Shown piece by piece: positions 18,215 to 26,827 of a DNA stretch of 63,737 nt. The notes beneath the pieces were generated by a model. The model searched no databases. It was not told the origin of the DNA and saw only the letters and a list, made by a program, of their open reading frames with translations. Source of the stretch: Ignavibacteria bacterium RIFOXYB12_FULL_35_14 (GTDB lineage Bacteria; Bacteroidota; Ignavibacteria; Ignavibacteriales; Ignavibacteriaceae); contig MHAR01000069.1 of the NCBI GenBank assembly GCA_001803045.1, positions 1-63,737 of the forward strand, in the 5' to 3' direction. Both the position numbers and the translations under genes were made by a program. Every line of letters begins with the position of its first letter. Position 1 is the first letter of the stretch.

Positions 18215-18426
18215 ATAACAACCTTTACTTCACGATAGGTTAGATTTGGCTTTGTTTTGATCTGGTTCAATTTTTCTAATCCTTCCAAATAACATAATAT
18301 TGCTTCTTTAGCATTAGAAACAGCTTCTTCCTCAGTTTCGCCTTGAGTAAAGCAGCCATCCAATGCTGGTACAGTTACGTTGAATCCACCTTCTTCAGCT
18401 TTTTCTAAAATTACATTGAATTTCAT
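18211..18426 (-). CDS. hicB: HicB-family antitoxin
   Basis: This 71-residue protein has the HicB partial RNase H-like fold (MKFNVILEKAEEGGFNVTVPALDGCFTQGETEEEAVSNAKEAILCYLEGLE), the standard antitoxin pattern of a domain that sequesters HicA. There is no C-terminal HTH or RHH DNA-binding extension, so autoregulation through this protein is doubtful. An AAGGAG Shine-Dalgarno lies about 7 bp before the ATG. The partner toxin directly downstream is a pseudogene, making this an orphan antitoxin that might still neutralise HicA proteins encoded elsewhere. Confidence 0.85.
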   Translation of the reverse strand: MKFNVILEKAEEGGFNVTVPALDGCFTQGETEEEAVSNAKEAILCYLEGLEKLNQIKTKPNLTYREVKVVI

Positions 18427-18515
18427 AAAACTCCTTTTGAATTACTTGAATATACTTTAAGAAAATTGACGGTGCAAGGAATTAACGCCGGAATAAGAGG
18501 AAGATGCCTCCATAG

Positions 18516-18545
18516 AGTAAGGACACGATGCATCGTGTCCCTACA
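18516..18545. repeat. 30-bp palindromic element (CACGATGCATCGTG core), intergenic copy
   Basis: A perfect 20-bp palindrome GGACACGATGCATCGTGTCC lies at 18521-18540, extended by a CTACA tail and an imperfect matching AGTAA arm to 30 bp. The same element, with two compensated base changes, is inside the esterase gene at 28798-28827. It is followed by TTTCACG direct repeats and a CCCCGAA/TTCGGGG hairpin (18571-18589). Confidence 0.8.
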
Positions 18546-18598
18546 ATTTCATTTCACGTTTCACGTTTGACCCCGAAATAAATTCGGGGCAGGCAGTT

Positions 18599-20986
18599 TC
18601 ACCTTAGCAGGATCATCTTCTTCGTTTCGATGAAATTGCCTGCTCTAATCTGGTAGAAATAAACTCCGCTTGACAGTGATGAAGCATTTCCGCCAAAGGC
18701 GGATCCGCCTCCGGCGGAAAAATCTATTGAGTGATAGCCAGCTTCTTTTTCTTCATTCAACAAAATTTTTATTTCTTCTCCGAGTATGTTAAGTACAGAT
18801 AATCTTACATTTCCTTTCTCTGAAATTCCAAATCCTATTGTTGTTGTTGGATTAAATGGATTAGGATAGTTCTGCTCAAGCTTGTAAGTAGTAAATGGAC
18901 TCCAATTAACTTCCACTGTTTGTGAGTACTCATACTTTCCTCCGAAGTCTATTTGCTTGAGCCGATAAAAATATTTTCCAGCATCTGAAAGTTTATCAAT
19001 GAAGGTGTAATTGTTTGGAGAAGTAGTTGTACCATGTCCTTTTACAGAACCAACTGTCATAAAATCATTCGAGCCAAATTTTCTTTGTACTTCAAATCCT
19101 CGGTTGTTAAGCTCTGTTGCAGTTGACCAGTTTAGTGTTACTTCTTTTTCGTTGGCTGTGGCTTTGAATGATGTTAGTTCAACTGGTACAACACCACCAT
19201 TGTTGGTTTTTAATATTGTCCCGCCACTACCCACAATAATGGCGCAATTTTTATCAATAAATACAACAGAGTAAAGCGTATGCGAAGTATTACTATTCTG
19301 ATTCAACCAATTTAATCCACCATCTGAAGTTTTAAGAATAGTACCATATGGTCCCACAGCAAGGCCATTGTTTTCGTCATAGAAAGAAACACTGCTAAGC
19401 CTGTAGAATGTTCCACTAATCTGCCTCACCCAATTTCTTCCTCCATCCATTGTTTTGAGAATGATCCCCCCATCCCCCACGACAATACCTACATCTGTAT
19501 TTAAGTAACAAACTCCTGATAATGCCTCGATAGTCCCGCTATTCTGCAAATCCCAATGTTGCCCTCCATCTGTTGTTTTCAGAATAGTTCCATTTTCACC
19601 TACAATAGTAGCATTTTCTGGATTGATGAGAATGACTCCTTTAAGGTGAGTGTTTATACCACTAGATTGGACATTCCAATTTTGACCTCCGTCTGTCGTT
19701 TTGAGTATAGTGCCATGGTCTCCGACCACCATTCCATTATTACTATCATAAAAATAAACATCACTAAGCGACATAGAAATTCCACTGTTTTGCATTGTCC
19801 AATTTTGTCCGCCATCCGTAGATTTTAATATAATGCCATTTTCCCCTACAATTGTGCAATAATTTGAGTTAATGTAAGAAACTCCTGCGAGATTTTTATT
19901 AGTTATATGATTCAGTTCATTCCAGTTATTTCCTCCATCATTTGTTGTAAGAATTGTCCCATTATAACCAACTGCAATTCCTGCTTCTCGCCCCGAAAAA
20001 GAAACTGCATAAAGATAATAATTTGTTCCCTTAGTTTGATTAATCCAGCTTTCTCCACCATTCGTTGTTCGATAAAGAATGCCTAAATCGCCAACTACAA
20101 TACCATTATTGGCATCAGTGAAACACACACCACGAAGCCAATAATTAGTATTACTTGTAATTTGATACCAGTCATATCCGCTATCTGTAGTTTTAAATAT
20201 GGTTCCATCATAACCGACAATAAATCCATTTAATGAATCACTAAATGAGATAGCATTTATATGTTTAGTTACTTGATTTACTCGATTTGTCCAGGTTAGT
20301 CCACCATCAGTTGTTTTTAAAAATGTACTACCGCCAACAGCGACTCCATTCAGTGTATCGGTGAAAGTAACAGCTGTTAGAGAGACTTTCATAGTGTCAA
20401 TTCGGTCAATCCATTTTTCTCCTCCATCAGTGGTTACAAGAATCGTTAAATATCCCGCGATTACAGCGAAATCTTTGCCCACACATGAAACTGAAGAAAG
20501 GTAGGATGATGTACCACTTAGCTGCTTGATCCATGATGTACCTCCATCTGTAGTCTTCAGAATTAAACCTTCATTTTTTTCAAGATCCCGGCCGACTATT
20601 AGTCCATTATTATTATCCCAAAATGATGCGCCAGAAAAAAGTGTATAACTGCTATATGGCACTATTATCCAACTTTCTCCTCCACTTGAGGTTCGAAGAA
20701 TTGTACCTTCATCTCCTACGGCGATTCCCGTAAAAGTATCAACAAAATGAACAGATATTAAACGAGTACTTAAACCACTATGTTGTAGCATCCAGTCAAT
20801 GCCACCATTTGTCGTCTTTAATATTGTTCCATCATCTCCTACAGCCCAACCAACTTCCGAGTTGACAAAATCTACTGAATTGAGAGTGTTTCCTTGCGGT
20901 AATGGATTTTGCCAAAACCATTGCGCATAAAGGTTTGAAAAGTTAATTGTGAAAAATAATATCAGGAGAGCAACAGTTTTTTCCAT
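18599..20986 (-). CDS. YCF48/BNR-type propeller protein with T9SS sorting domain
   Basis: This protein of about 795 residues has a signal peptide (MEKTVALLILFFTINFSNLYAQ) and about 13 repeats of about 45 residues with the pattern SVxFxDxNxGxxVGxxGTILKTTDGGxxWxxQ. These are typical of YCF48-like and sialidase-type (BNR) propellers. A fibronectin-like linker (ELTSFKATANEKEVTLNWSTATELNNRGFEVQRK) and a T9SS type A domain follow. The start was moved to the ATG at 20986 because GAGGGG lies just upstream and the signal peptide begins there; an in-frame ATG at 21043 would add 19 residues. A 30-bp double palindrome (18689-18718) adds 10 residues to the sorting domain. Confidence 0.88.
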   Translation of the reverse strand: MEKTVALLILFFTINFSNLYAQWFWQNPLPQGNTLNSVDFVNSEVGWAVGDDGTILKTTNGGIDWMLQHSGLSTRLISVHFVDTFTGIAVGDEGTILRTSSGGESWIIVPYSSYTLFSGASFWDNNNGLIVGRDLEKNEGLILKTTDGGTSWIKQLSGTSSYLSSVSCVGKDFAVIAGYLTILVTTDGGEKWIDRIDTMKVSLTAVTFTDTLNGVAVGGSTFLKTTDGGLTWTNRVNQVTKHINAISFSDSLNGFIVGYDGTIFKTTDSGYDWYQITSNTNYWLRGVCFTDANNGIVVGDLGILYRTTNGGESWINQTKGTNYYLYAVSFSGREAGIAVGYNGTILTTNDGGNNWNELNHITNKNLAGVSYINSNYCTIVGENGIILKSTDGGQNWTMQNSGISMSLSDVYFYDSNNGMVVGDHGTILKTTDGGQNWNVQSSGINTHLKGVILINPENATIVGENGTILKTTDGGQHWDLQNSGTIEALSGVCYLNTDVGIVVGDGGIILKTMDGGRNWVRQISGTFYRLSSVSFYDENNGLAVGPYGTILKTSDGGLNWLNQNSNTSHTLYSVVFIDKNCAIIVGSGGTILKTNNGGVVPVELTSFKATANEKEVTLNWSTATELNNRGFEVQRKFGSNDFMTVGSVKGHGTTTSPNNYTFIDKLSDAGKYFYRLKQIDFGGKYEYSQTVEVNWSPFTTYKLEQNYPNPFNPTTTIGFGISEKGNVRLSVLNILGEEIKILLNEEKEAGYHSIDFSAGGGSAFGGNASSLSSGVYFYQIRAGNFIETKKMILLR
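18689..18718. repeat. Paired 15-bp palindromes inserted in frame in the sorting domain
   Basis: TCCGCC-AAA-GGCGGA (18689-18703) abuts TCCGCC-TCC-GGCGGA (18704-18718); both are perfect. They encode the extra 10 residues GGGSAFGGNA between IDFSA and SSLSSGVYFY. Size, structure and insertion site parallel 3873-3902 in an unrelated cargo gene. Confidence 0.87.
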
Positions 20987-21095
20987 ATTTGGCCCCTCAG
21001 AATAATTTTGAAAAATGTTTAATACCGTAGATGAACTTAGCAATAACTTTTTAATTGGAAAACATCATTGTCGTATCATTTCAATTTCTTCCTTT

Positions 21096-21218
21096 TACCT
21101 CTTCAGCAGCTCAAACATCTCTCTCACCGCTTCTTTCAGCCCAACAAAAACTGCACGGGCTAGTATTGCGTGACCGATGCTTACTTCATCAATATCTTCA
21201 AGCTCACGGAAAATTTTA
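21096..21218 (-). pseudogene. Duplicated 3' end of pdxJ, copy 1 (outer)
   Basis: Translated on the minus strand it reads [40 protein letters not shown] and stops. It is nearly the same peptide as the real PdxJ C-terminus but with several synonymous differences in DNA. It lacks the rest of the gene and any start, so it is not a functional gene. Confidence 0.8.
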
Positions 21219-21227
21219 CCCTTGTAG

Positions 21228-21249
21228 GGAACTGCCTCCTGGCAGTTCC
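21228..21249. repeat. Simple palindrome GGAACTGCC-TCCT-GGCAGTTCC
   Basis: This separates the two outer copies of the pdxJ 3' end. It has the same 9-bp arms as 21399-21439 but no inner 19-bp insertion, so it looks like the empty version of that nested element. TGTA(G)GG precedes it. Confidence 0.8.
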
Positions 21250-21270
21250 GCTTTTTGCGTACACTTCTGC

Positions 21271-21391
21271 TCTCAAAAGTTCAATCATCTCCCTCACGGC
21301 TTCTTTCAGTCCAACAAAAACTGCACGGGCAAGTATTGCATGACCGATGCTTACTTCATCAATATCTTCAAGTTAACGAAAGATTTTTATC
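21271..21391 (-). pseudogene. Duplicated 3' end of pdxJ, copy 2 (middle)
   Basis: The minus-strand translation includes [21 protein letters not shown] then [20 protein letters not shown], running on into the palindrome instead of stopping. A TAA interrupts it just before LEDIDE. It is a partial copy only, with no start. Confidence 0.8.
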
Positions 21392-21398
21392 TTTGTAG

Positions 21399-21439
21399 GG
21401 AACTGCCACCGCCAAAGGCGGTCAGGTCCTGGCAGTTCC
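21399..21439. repeat. Nested palindrome between pdxJ 3' copies
   Basis: The outer arms GGAACTGCC (21399-21407) and GGCAGTTCC (21431-21439) enclose ACCGCC-AAA-GGCGGT (21408-21422) plus CAGG and the TCCT loop. Compared with 21228-21249 it carries a 19-bp insertion in the loop. Confidence 0.82.
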
Positions 21440-21460
21440 GCTTTTTGCATACACTTCTGT

Positions 21461-21501
21461 GGAATGACCACCGCCAGAGGCGGTCAGGAGGAGGTCATTC
21501 C
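21461..21501. repeat. Nested palindrome abutting the pdxJ stop codon
   Basis: GGAATGACC (21461-21469) and GGTCATTCC (21493-21501) enclose ACCGCC-AGA-GGCGGT (21470-21484). The flanking CCCTACA tail of this element family supplies the TAG stop of pdxJ (21502-21504), so the element has probably replaced the native end of the gene. Confidence 0.82.
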
Positions 21502-22215
21502 CTACACACGCAACAACCCAATCATTTCTCTCACTGCCTCTTTCAATCCCACAAAAACGGCGCGGGCAAGTATTGCATGACCAATGCTAACTTCATCAAT
21601 ATCCGTAAGCTCACGGAAAATTTTTATGTTGGAGTAGTTCAGTCCGTGTCCGGCATTCACTCCAAGTCCAAGTTTTTTAGCATGCTTAGCGGCAGTTCTA
21701 ATTCTGTCGAGTTCATCAAACTGTTCTTCTTCGGTGAGAGCATTGGCAAAAACTCCGGTGTGTATCTCAATATAATCTGCATCAATTTCTGCAGAGGCAT
21801 CAATTTGGTTTATGTCCGGCTCAATAAACATCGAGACTTCAATTTCAAATTTGTGCAAGGTGCTTACAGTTTCTTTCAGCCGTGCCACATTATCAATCAC
21901 ACTTATTCCGCCTTCGGTTGTAAGTTCTTGTCTTTTTTCCGGAACTATGGTTGCCAATTCTGGACCAACATCACAGGCAATTTTAATTATCTCTTCGGTT
22001 GCTGCCATTTCCAAATCGAGCTTCGTGGTTATCAATTCTCTCAAAAGACGAACATCTCTTTCGTTAATGTGTCTTCTGTCTTCACGCAAATGCACCACAA
22101 TTCCATCCACTCCGGCTTGTTCGGCAAGCAATGCGGCTGTAACGGGATCGGGCTGTGTTTCTCCCCTCGCATTTCTTAATGTTGCAATATGATCAATGTT
22201 TAATGCAAATCTCAT
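21502..22215 (-). CDS. pdxJ: Pyridoxine 5'-phosphate synthase
   Basis: PdxJ condenses 1-deoxyxylulose 5-phosphate with 3-amino-2-oxopropyl phosphate to make pyridoxine 5'-phosphate, the last ring-forming step of DXP-dependent vitamin B6 synthesis. The 237-residue protein has the family marks: N-terminal RFALNIDHIATLRNARG, the EDRRHI block, VSMFIEPD, EIHTG and a C-terminal GHGLNY...[17 protein letters not shown]. The start at 22215 is chosen because GAGGA lies 5 bp upstream and homology begins there; a TTG at 22227 is less likely. The last residues (IGLLRV) run into a palindromic element that supplies the stop codon. The gene starts within 10 bp of the CPBP protease stop, suggesting one transcript. 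Confidence 0.93.
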   Translation of the reverse strand: MRFALNIDHIATLRNARGETQPDPVTAALLAEQAGVDGIVVHLREDRRHINERDVRLLRELITTKLDLEMAATEEIIKIACDVGPELATIVPEKRQELTTEGGISVIDNVARLKETVSTLHKFEIEVSMFIEPDINQIDASAEIDADYIEIHTGVFANALTEEEQFDELDRIRTAAKHAKKLGLGVNAGHGLNYSNIKIFRELTDIDEVSIGHAILARAVFVGLKEAVREMIGLLRV

Positions 22216-22223
22216 TGAAGTCC

Positions 22224-23009
22224 TCAAAATAATGTTTTGATAATATTCATTAGCGAAGAAAAACCTACTCCAAAATCGTTAGCTCGAAATCTTAATGTCG
22301 AAATTAAATCTATGCTGAACATAACACTCATATGAGCAATTACGCAATAAAAAATTGATTTAGTCCGCAGAGCCAAAATTCCTAAAGCCAATCCGGCTAA
22401 TATCGCACCGAAAGTCTCAAGCATCGGTTTTCCGTTATGCAAAATAACAAATGGAATCATCTGAATAAAGATGGAGTAAAATCCGAATTTCTCATAAAGT
22501 CCAAACAGCATGTAACCGCGCCAGACAAACTCCCAAGCAATCATGTAGATGAGAAGCCCAATTTCATAAATGATAAAAACATCCCAGGAATCTCTTGCTG
22601 AGTTTAAATGCGGATAAACATTTGCAAATGAATTTGATGAAGATGCAAACCAAATTATTGGCAGCATGATTGCAAGAAAGATTAAGCTTATCTTCAAACC
22701 GATTTTGTAATCGCCGAGTCTTATTCCGTAATCAGATAATTTTTCTTTTAGAAATAATCGAATGATAAGAACCGGGACGATGCAGAAAGTAATGAAATCT
22801 CCGATAAACCAATACAAATACTCAACCAGATAAACTTGCGGGTGAAATTGGTATTGTTCAAAAAAATTTGCTCTGAAGAATTTCCGGGATGTGATATACC
22901 ATGAAATCGTTTGAAGTACAGCCACACTTAAAAAGATAGTAACGGCTTTTTTTTCTAAAGTCTTCGTATGATTTTTAAGTGATGATAGTTCGTTCTTGAA
23001 AGAAAACAT
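22224..23009 (-). CDS. CPBP-family intramembrane metalloprotease-like protein
   Basis: This is a 261-residue polytopic membrane protein. Predicted helices lie at about 22-40, 62-85, 102-122, 146-165, 178-190, 196-214 and 218-240. Motif 1 is WEFVWRGYM (about 158-166; the second Glu of the classic EExxxR is replaced by Val), motif 2 is ILHNGKP (His about 190), and motif 3 is IAHMSVMFSIDL (His about 226). The family contains Rce1-type proteases and immunity proteins; without the full EExxxR motif, activity is uncertain. It is immediately upstream of pdxJ on the same strand. Confidence 0.8.
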   Translation of the reverse strand: MFSFKNELSSLKNHTKTLEKKAVTIFLSVAVLQTISWYITSRKFFRANFFEQYQFHPQVYLVEYLYWFIGDFITFCIVPVLIIRLFLKEKLSDYGIRLGDYKIGLKISLIFLAIMLPIIWFASSSNSFANVYPHLNSARDSWDVFIIYEIGLLIYMIAWEFVWRGYMLFGLYEKFGFYSIFIQMIPFVILHNGKPMLETFGAILAGLALGILALRTKSIFYCVIAHMSVMFSIDLISTLRFRANDFGVGFSSLMNIIKTLF

Positions 23010-23040
23010 GATAATCTAACATCCTATTTTATTACAAGGA

Positions 23041-23061
23041 TGTCACAGTTGTACCGTGACA
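23041..23061. repeat. Small hairpin TGTCAC...GTGACA
   Basis: TGTCAC and GTGACA enclose a 9-bp loop just upstream of the CPBP gene, at the left end of a repeat-rich gap. It lacks a T-run, so it is not a clear terminator. Confidence 0.4.
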
Positions 23062-23085
23062 TTATATAATTCTGTCAAGGAATGG

Positions 23086-23201
23086 GAGTCTGTCCGAGAA
23101 CCCCAAAATGATGAAACTATATTCAAGTTTTTATATTTAAATAATCTGATATTCACTTTCTTTAATATTTGTTTACGAAAAACTAGTTCTCGGACAGACT
23201 C
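23086..23201. repeat. 116-bp element with 16-bp terminal inverted repeats
   Basis: GAGTCTGTCCGAGAAC at 23086-23101 is perfectly complementary to GTTCTCGGACAGACTC at 23186-23201. The 84 bp between are AT-rich and non-coding. This is the form of a MITE-like remnant. Confidence 0.7.
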
Positions 23202-23340
23202 ATGGTTCATGACAGCTGTGCTGTGCAATATTTTTTTTATATGTCTTTAACTTAAACAAATTCCAATAAAGTTTTGGATAAGTTAAACAAACAGCTTTAT
23301 TTTGATTCAGATAAAAAAATCGAGATAAAATCTCCATTAA

Positions 23341-23539
23341 AATAAGGTGATAAGGTTAGATAATCTTGGTCGTTTGATTATTACTAAGGTTAGAAAAAAT
23401 TTATAGGCTTTTGTAATTTTTTAATGTTTACTCACCCATCTTCATATCCTCTATTAAATGTAGAGAAGTAAAGATCTTCTAATTTGTTCTACCTTAGTAA
23501 CCTTCCTAAAACTTTACTGTCCAACCTTATCACCTTATT
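23341..23539. repeat. 199-bp element with 17-bp terminal inverted repeats
   Basis: AATAAGGTGATAAGGTT at 23341-23357 is the exact complement of AACCTTATCACCTTATT at 23523-23539. Internal matches (ACTAAGGTTA near 23383, TACCTTAGTAA near 23490) extend the pairing. The right end resembles the blocks at 15202-15290 and 55998-56092. Confidence 0.65.
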
Positions 23540-23698
23540 TCTCCCGATAAATTTCTACATAATAACTCCCAAGGTTTATGGAAAAACAATTGAAAGCGGA
23601 TTTAATATTTCCAACAGAGGCGGACAGGTTTAACGGATTGGTACTGATCTATTTCAATCTGATCGGTTCGTGTTATATTTCTTCATCAAGCAGATATG

Positions 23699-23734
23699 CC
23701 AGATTTCTGTCTTGAGGAGAATACGACAAATCTG
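23699..23734. repeat. Hairpin upstream of the groESL promoter
   Basis: CCAGATTTCTGTC pairs with GACAAATCTGG across a short loop, with one bulged base. It ends about 24 bp before the -35 box. It could be an operator or a decayed repeat; there is no T-run. Confidence 0.35.
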
Positions 23735-23757
23735 GAATAGCTAATACTCACCAAATC

Positions 23758-23786
23758 TTGACAAAAGTATCCAGAAAGATTATATT
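23758..23786 (+). promoter_or_regulatory. groESL promoter (sigma70-type)
   Basis: TTGACA at 23758-23763 and TATATT at 23781-23786 are separated by exactly 17 bp. The CIRCE operator begins within the -10 box, so repressor binding would block RNA polymerase. Confidence 0.85.
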
Positions 23787-23811
23787 AGCACTCGCAAAAA
23801 TAGAGTGCTAA
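23785..23811 (+). promoter_or_regulatory. CIRCE operator (HrcA binding site)
   Basis: TTAGCACTC-N9-GAGTGCTAA is a perfect match to the CIRCE inverted repeat bound by the heat-shock repressor HrcA. It overlaps the -10 region and start site of the groES-groEL promoter. hrcA itself is not in the window. Confidence 0.95.
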
Positions 23812-23857
23812 TAATAATTCAAAATCTAATCAAAATCAAACAATTTGGAGGTAAAAA

Positions 23858-24154
23858 ATGGCTAAACTAAAATTAAAACCCCTCGCAGATCGCGTTGTGA
23901 TTAAACCGATGGAAGCAGAAGAAAAAACCAAAGGCGGAATCATACTACCAGATACAGCGAAAGAAAAACCAATTGAAGGAACAATCGTAGCAGTTGGTCC
24001 GGGAAAAGTTGCTGAAGACGGAAAGCTTATCAAGCCGGAAGTTAAAGAAGGCGACAAAGTTCTTTACGGTAAATACAGCGGTACTGAAGTTACTGTCGAC
24101 GGCGATGATTACTTGATCATGCGCGAGAGTGACATCTTTGCAATCGTTGGTTAA
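23858..24154 (+). CDS. groES: Co-chaperonin GroES
   Basis: GroES caps the GroEL folding chamber in the cytoplasm. The 98-residue protein is of usual length, with the [32 protein letters not shown] start, the mobile loop around residues 20-32 and [12 protein letters not shown] near the end. GGAGG lies 7 bp before the ATG. The gene is under the CIRCE-controlled promoter at 23758-23811 and 35 bp from groEL, forming the standard heat-shock operon. Confidence 0.97.
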   Translation: MAKLKLKPLADRVVIKPMEAEEKTKGGIILPDTAKEKPIEGTIVAVGPGKVAEDGKLIKPEVKEGDKVLYGKYSGTEVTVDGDDYLIMRESDIFAIVG

Positions 24155-24177
24155 TCAATAATTCGAAAATAAAATAA

Positions 24178-25824
<1,647 letters not shown>

Positions 25825-25840
25825 GATTAATCTGTTCGAT

Positions 25841-25870
25841 AAAAAGGCGGGGTGCAAATCTCGCCTTTTT
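25841..25870 (+). terminator. Terminator of the groESL operon
   Basis: AAAAAGGCG (25841-25849) pairs with CGCCTTTTT (25862-25870), giving a GC-containing stem that ends in a T-run 17 bp past the groEL stop. Confidence 0.85.
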
Positions 25871-26107
25871 TATTTGCATCTTACCCATTTTTACTACATC
25901 TCAGAAAAAATTACAAGATAAAAGTCCATAGAACCACATAGTGGCAGGCACTAATGACCCGGATTCAGCCAGAGGCTGATGAATACGCTGATTTAAGCAG
26001 ATTTCAATCTGTGTTAATCTGTTTCATCAGTGTTATCTGTGTGCTATTGATTAAAAAATGGCACTTGCTTTGCTAAAATCACTGCAAATTAAACCTCATA
26101 ACAAAGA
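25871..26107. other. Non-coding gap with word-like repeats
   Basis: There is no gene. From about 26000 the sequence repeats variants of AATCTGTGTTAATCTGTTTCATC, a low-complexity dispersed text often seen between genes. The promoter of the ABC exporter should be here but is not clear. Confidence 0.4.
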
Positions 26108-26827
26108 ATGCTTCAAATCAAAAATATTGTAAAGAAATTCGGTTTTTTCACTGCAGTAAATGGAATAAACGTTCACATCAATCAAGGTGAACTGTATGGA
26201 TTTTTAGGTCCGAATGGAGCAGGAAAAACCACGACAATCAAAATGATTGCTGGAATTTATGCACCGACATCCGGTTCAATTTCAATTAATGGGATTGATA
26301 TTTCCAAAAATCCGGTGAAAGCAAAATTGCAAATTGGTTACGTTCCCGATCAGCCGTATTTGTACGATAAACTTACCGGCAGGGAGTTTTTATATTTCAG
26401 CGGCGGACTTTACAACCTGGATAAAAAAACAATTCAAAATAAAATTGATGAATTAGTAGATATTCTTAAGATTGAAAGCTGGCTCGATAAACGAACCGAA
26501 GAATATTCACAAGGAATGCGGCAAAGAATTACTATTGCTTCGGCATTATTGCATGATCCAAAGCTGATCGTTCTTGATGAACCAATGGTCGGACTTGATC
26601 CTCAAAGTGCTGTCTTAGTTAAAAAAATCCTAAATCAAAAAGTCTCTGAAGGTGCATCTGTTTTTGTATCAACACACAGTTTGTCATTCGCTGAGGAGAT
26701 TTGTTCAAGAATCGGAATTATTAAAGCCGGAGTTATGATTTACGAAGATAAAAGAGAAGCAATCGAAACAATTAAAGCAAATCTCAATAGTAATTTTGAA
26801 GAAGTATTTCTCGAGCTTACCAAATAA
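26108..26827 (+). CDS. ABC transporter ATP-binding protein
   Basis: This 239-residue ATPase powers the membrane protein encoded just downstream. Walker A is GPNGAGKTT (34-42), the Q-loop region is YVPDQPYLYDKLT, the signature is YSQGMRQR (about 133-140, a variant of LSGGQ as in ABC-2/CcmA-type exporters) and Walker B is LIVLDEPMVGLDP with the switch His in STHSLS. The stop codon overlaps the permease start (TAATG), indicating translational coupling. The substrate is not predictable. Confidence 0.92.
   Translation: MLQIKNIVKKFGFFTAVNGINVHINQGELYGFLGPNGAGKTTTIKMIAGIYAPTSGSISINGIDISKNPVKAKLQIGYVPDQPYLYDKLTGREFLYFSGGLYNLDKKTIQNKIDELVDILKIESWLDKRTEEYSQGMRQRITIASALLHDPKLIVLDEPMVGLDPQSAVLVKKILNQKVSEGASVFVSTHSLSFAEEICSRIGIIKAGVMIYEDKREAIETIKANLNSNFEEVFLELTK

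Noticed and set aside
18571-18589. CCCCGAA/TTCGGGG hairpin as the terminator of the YCF48 gene
   Set aside because: The minus strand has no T-run after it; it is better seen as another palindromic repeat.
21055-22179. A long plus-strand open frame over the pdxJ region (374 codons)
   Set aside because: It is antisense to pdxJ and its duplicated ends; the minus-strand protein has full family motifs and the plus-strand translation is cysteine/phenylalanine-rich with no recognisable domain.
23056-23250. A 64-codon open frame upstream of groESL
   Set aside because: It runs through a perfect inverted-repeat element and both strands are open by symmetry; no ribosome binding site or family match.
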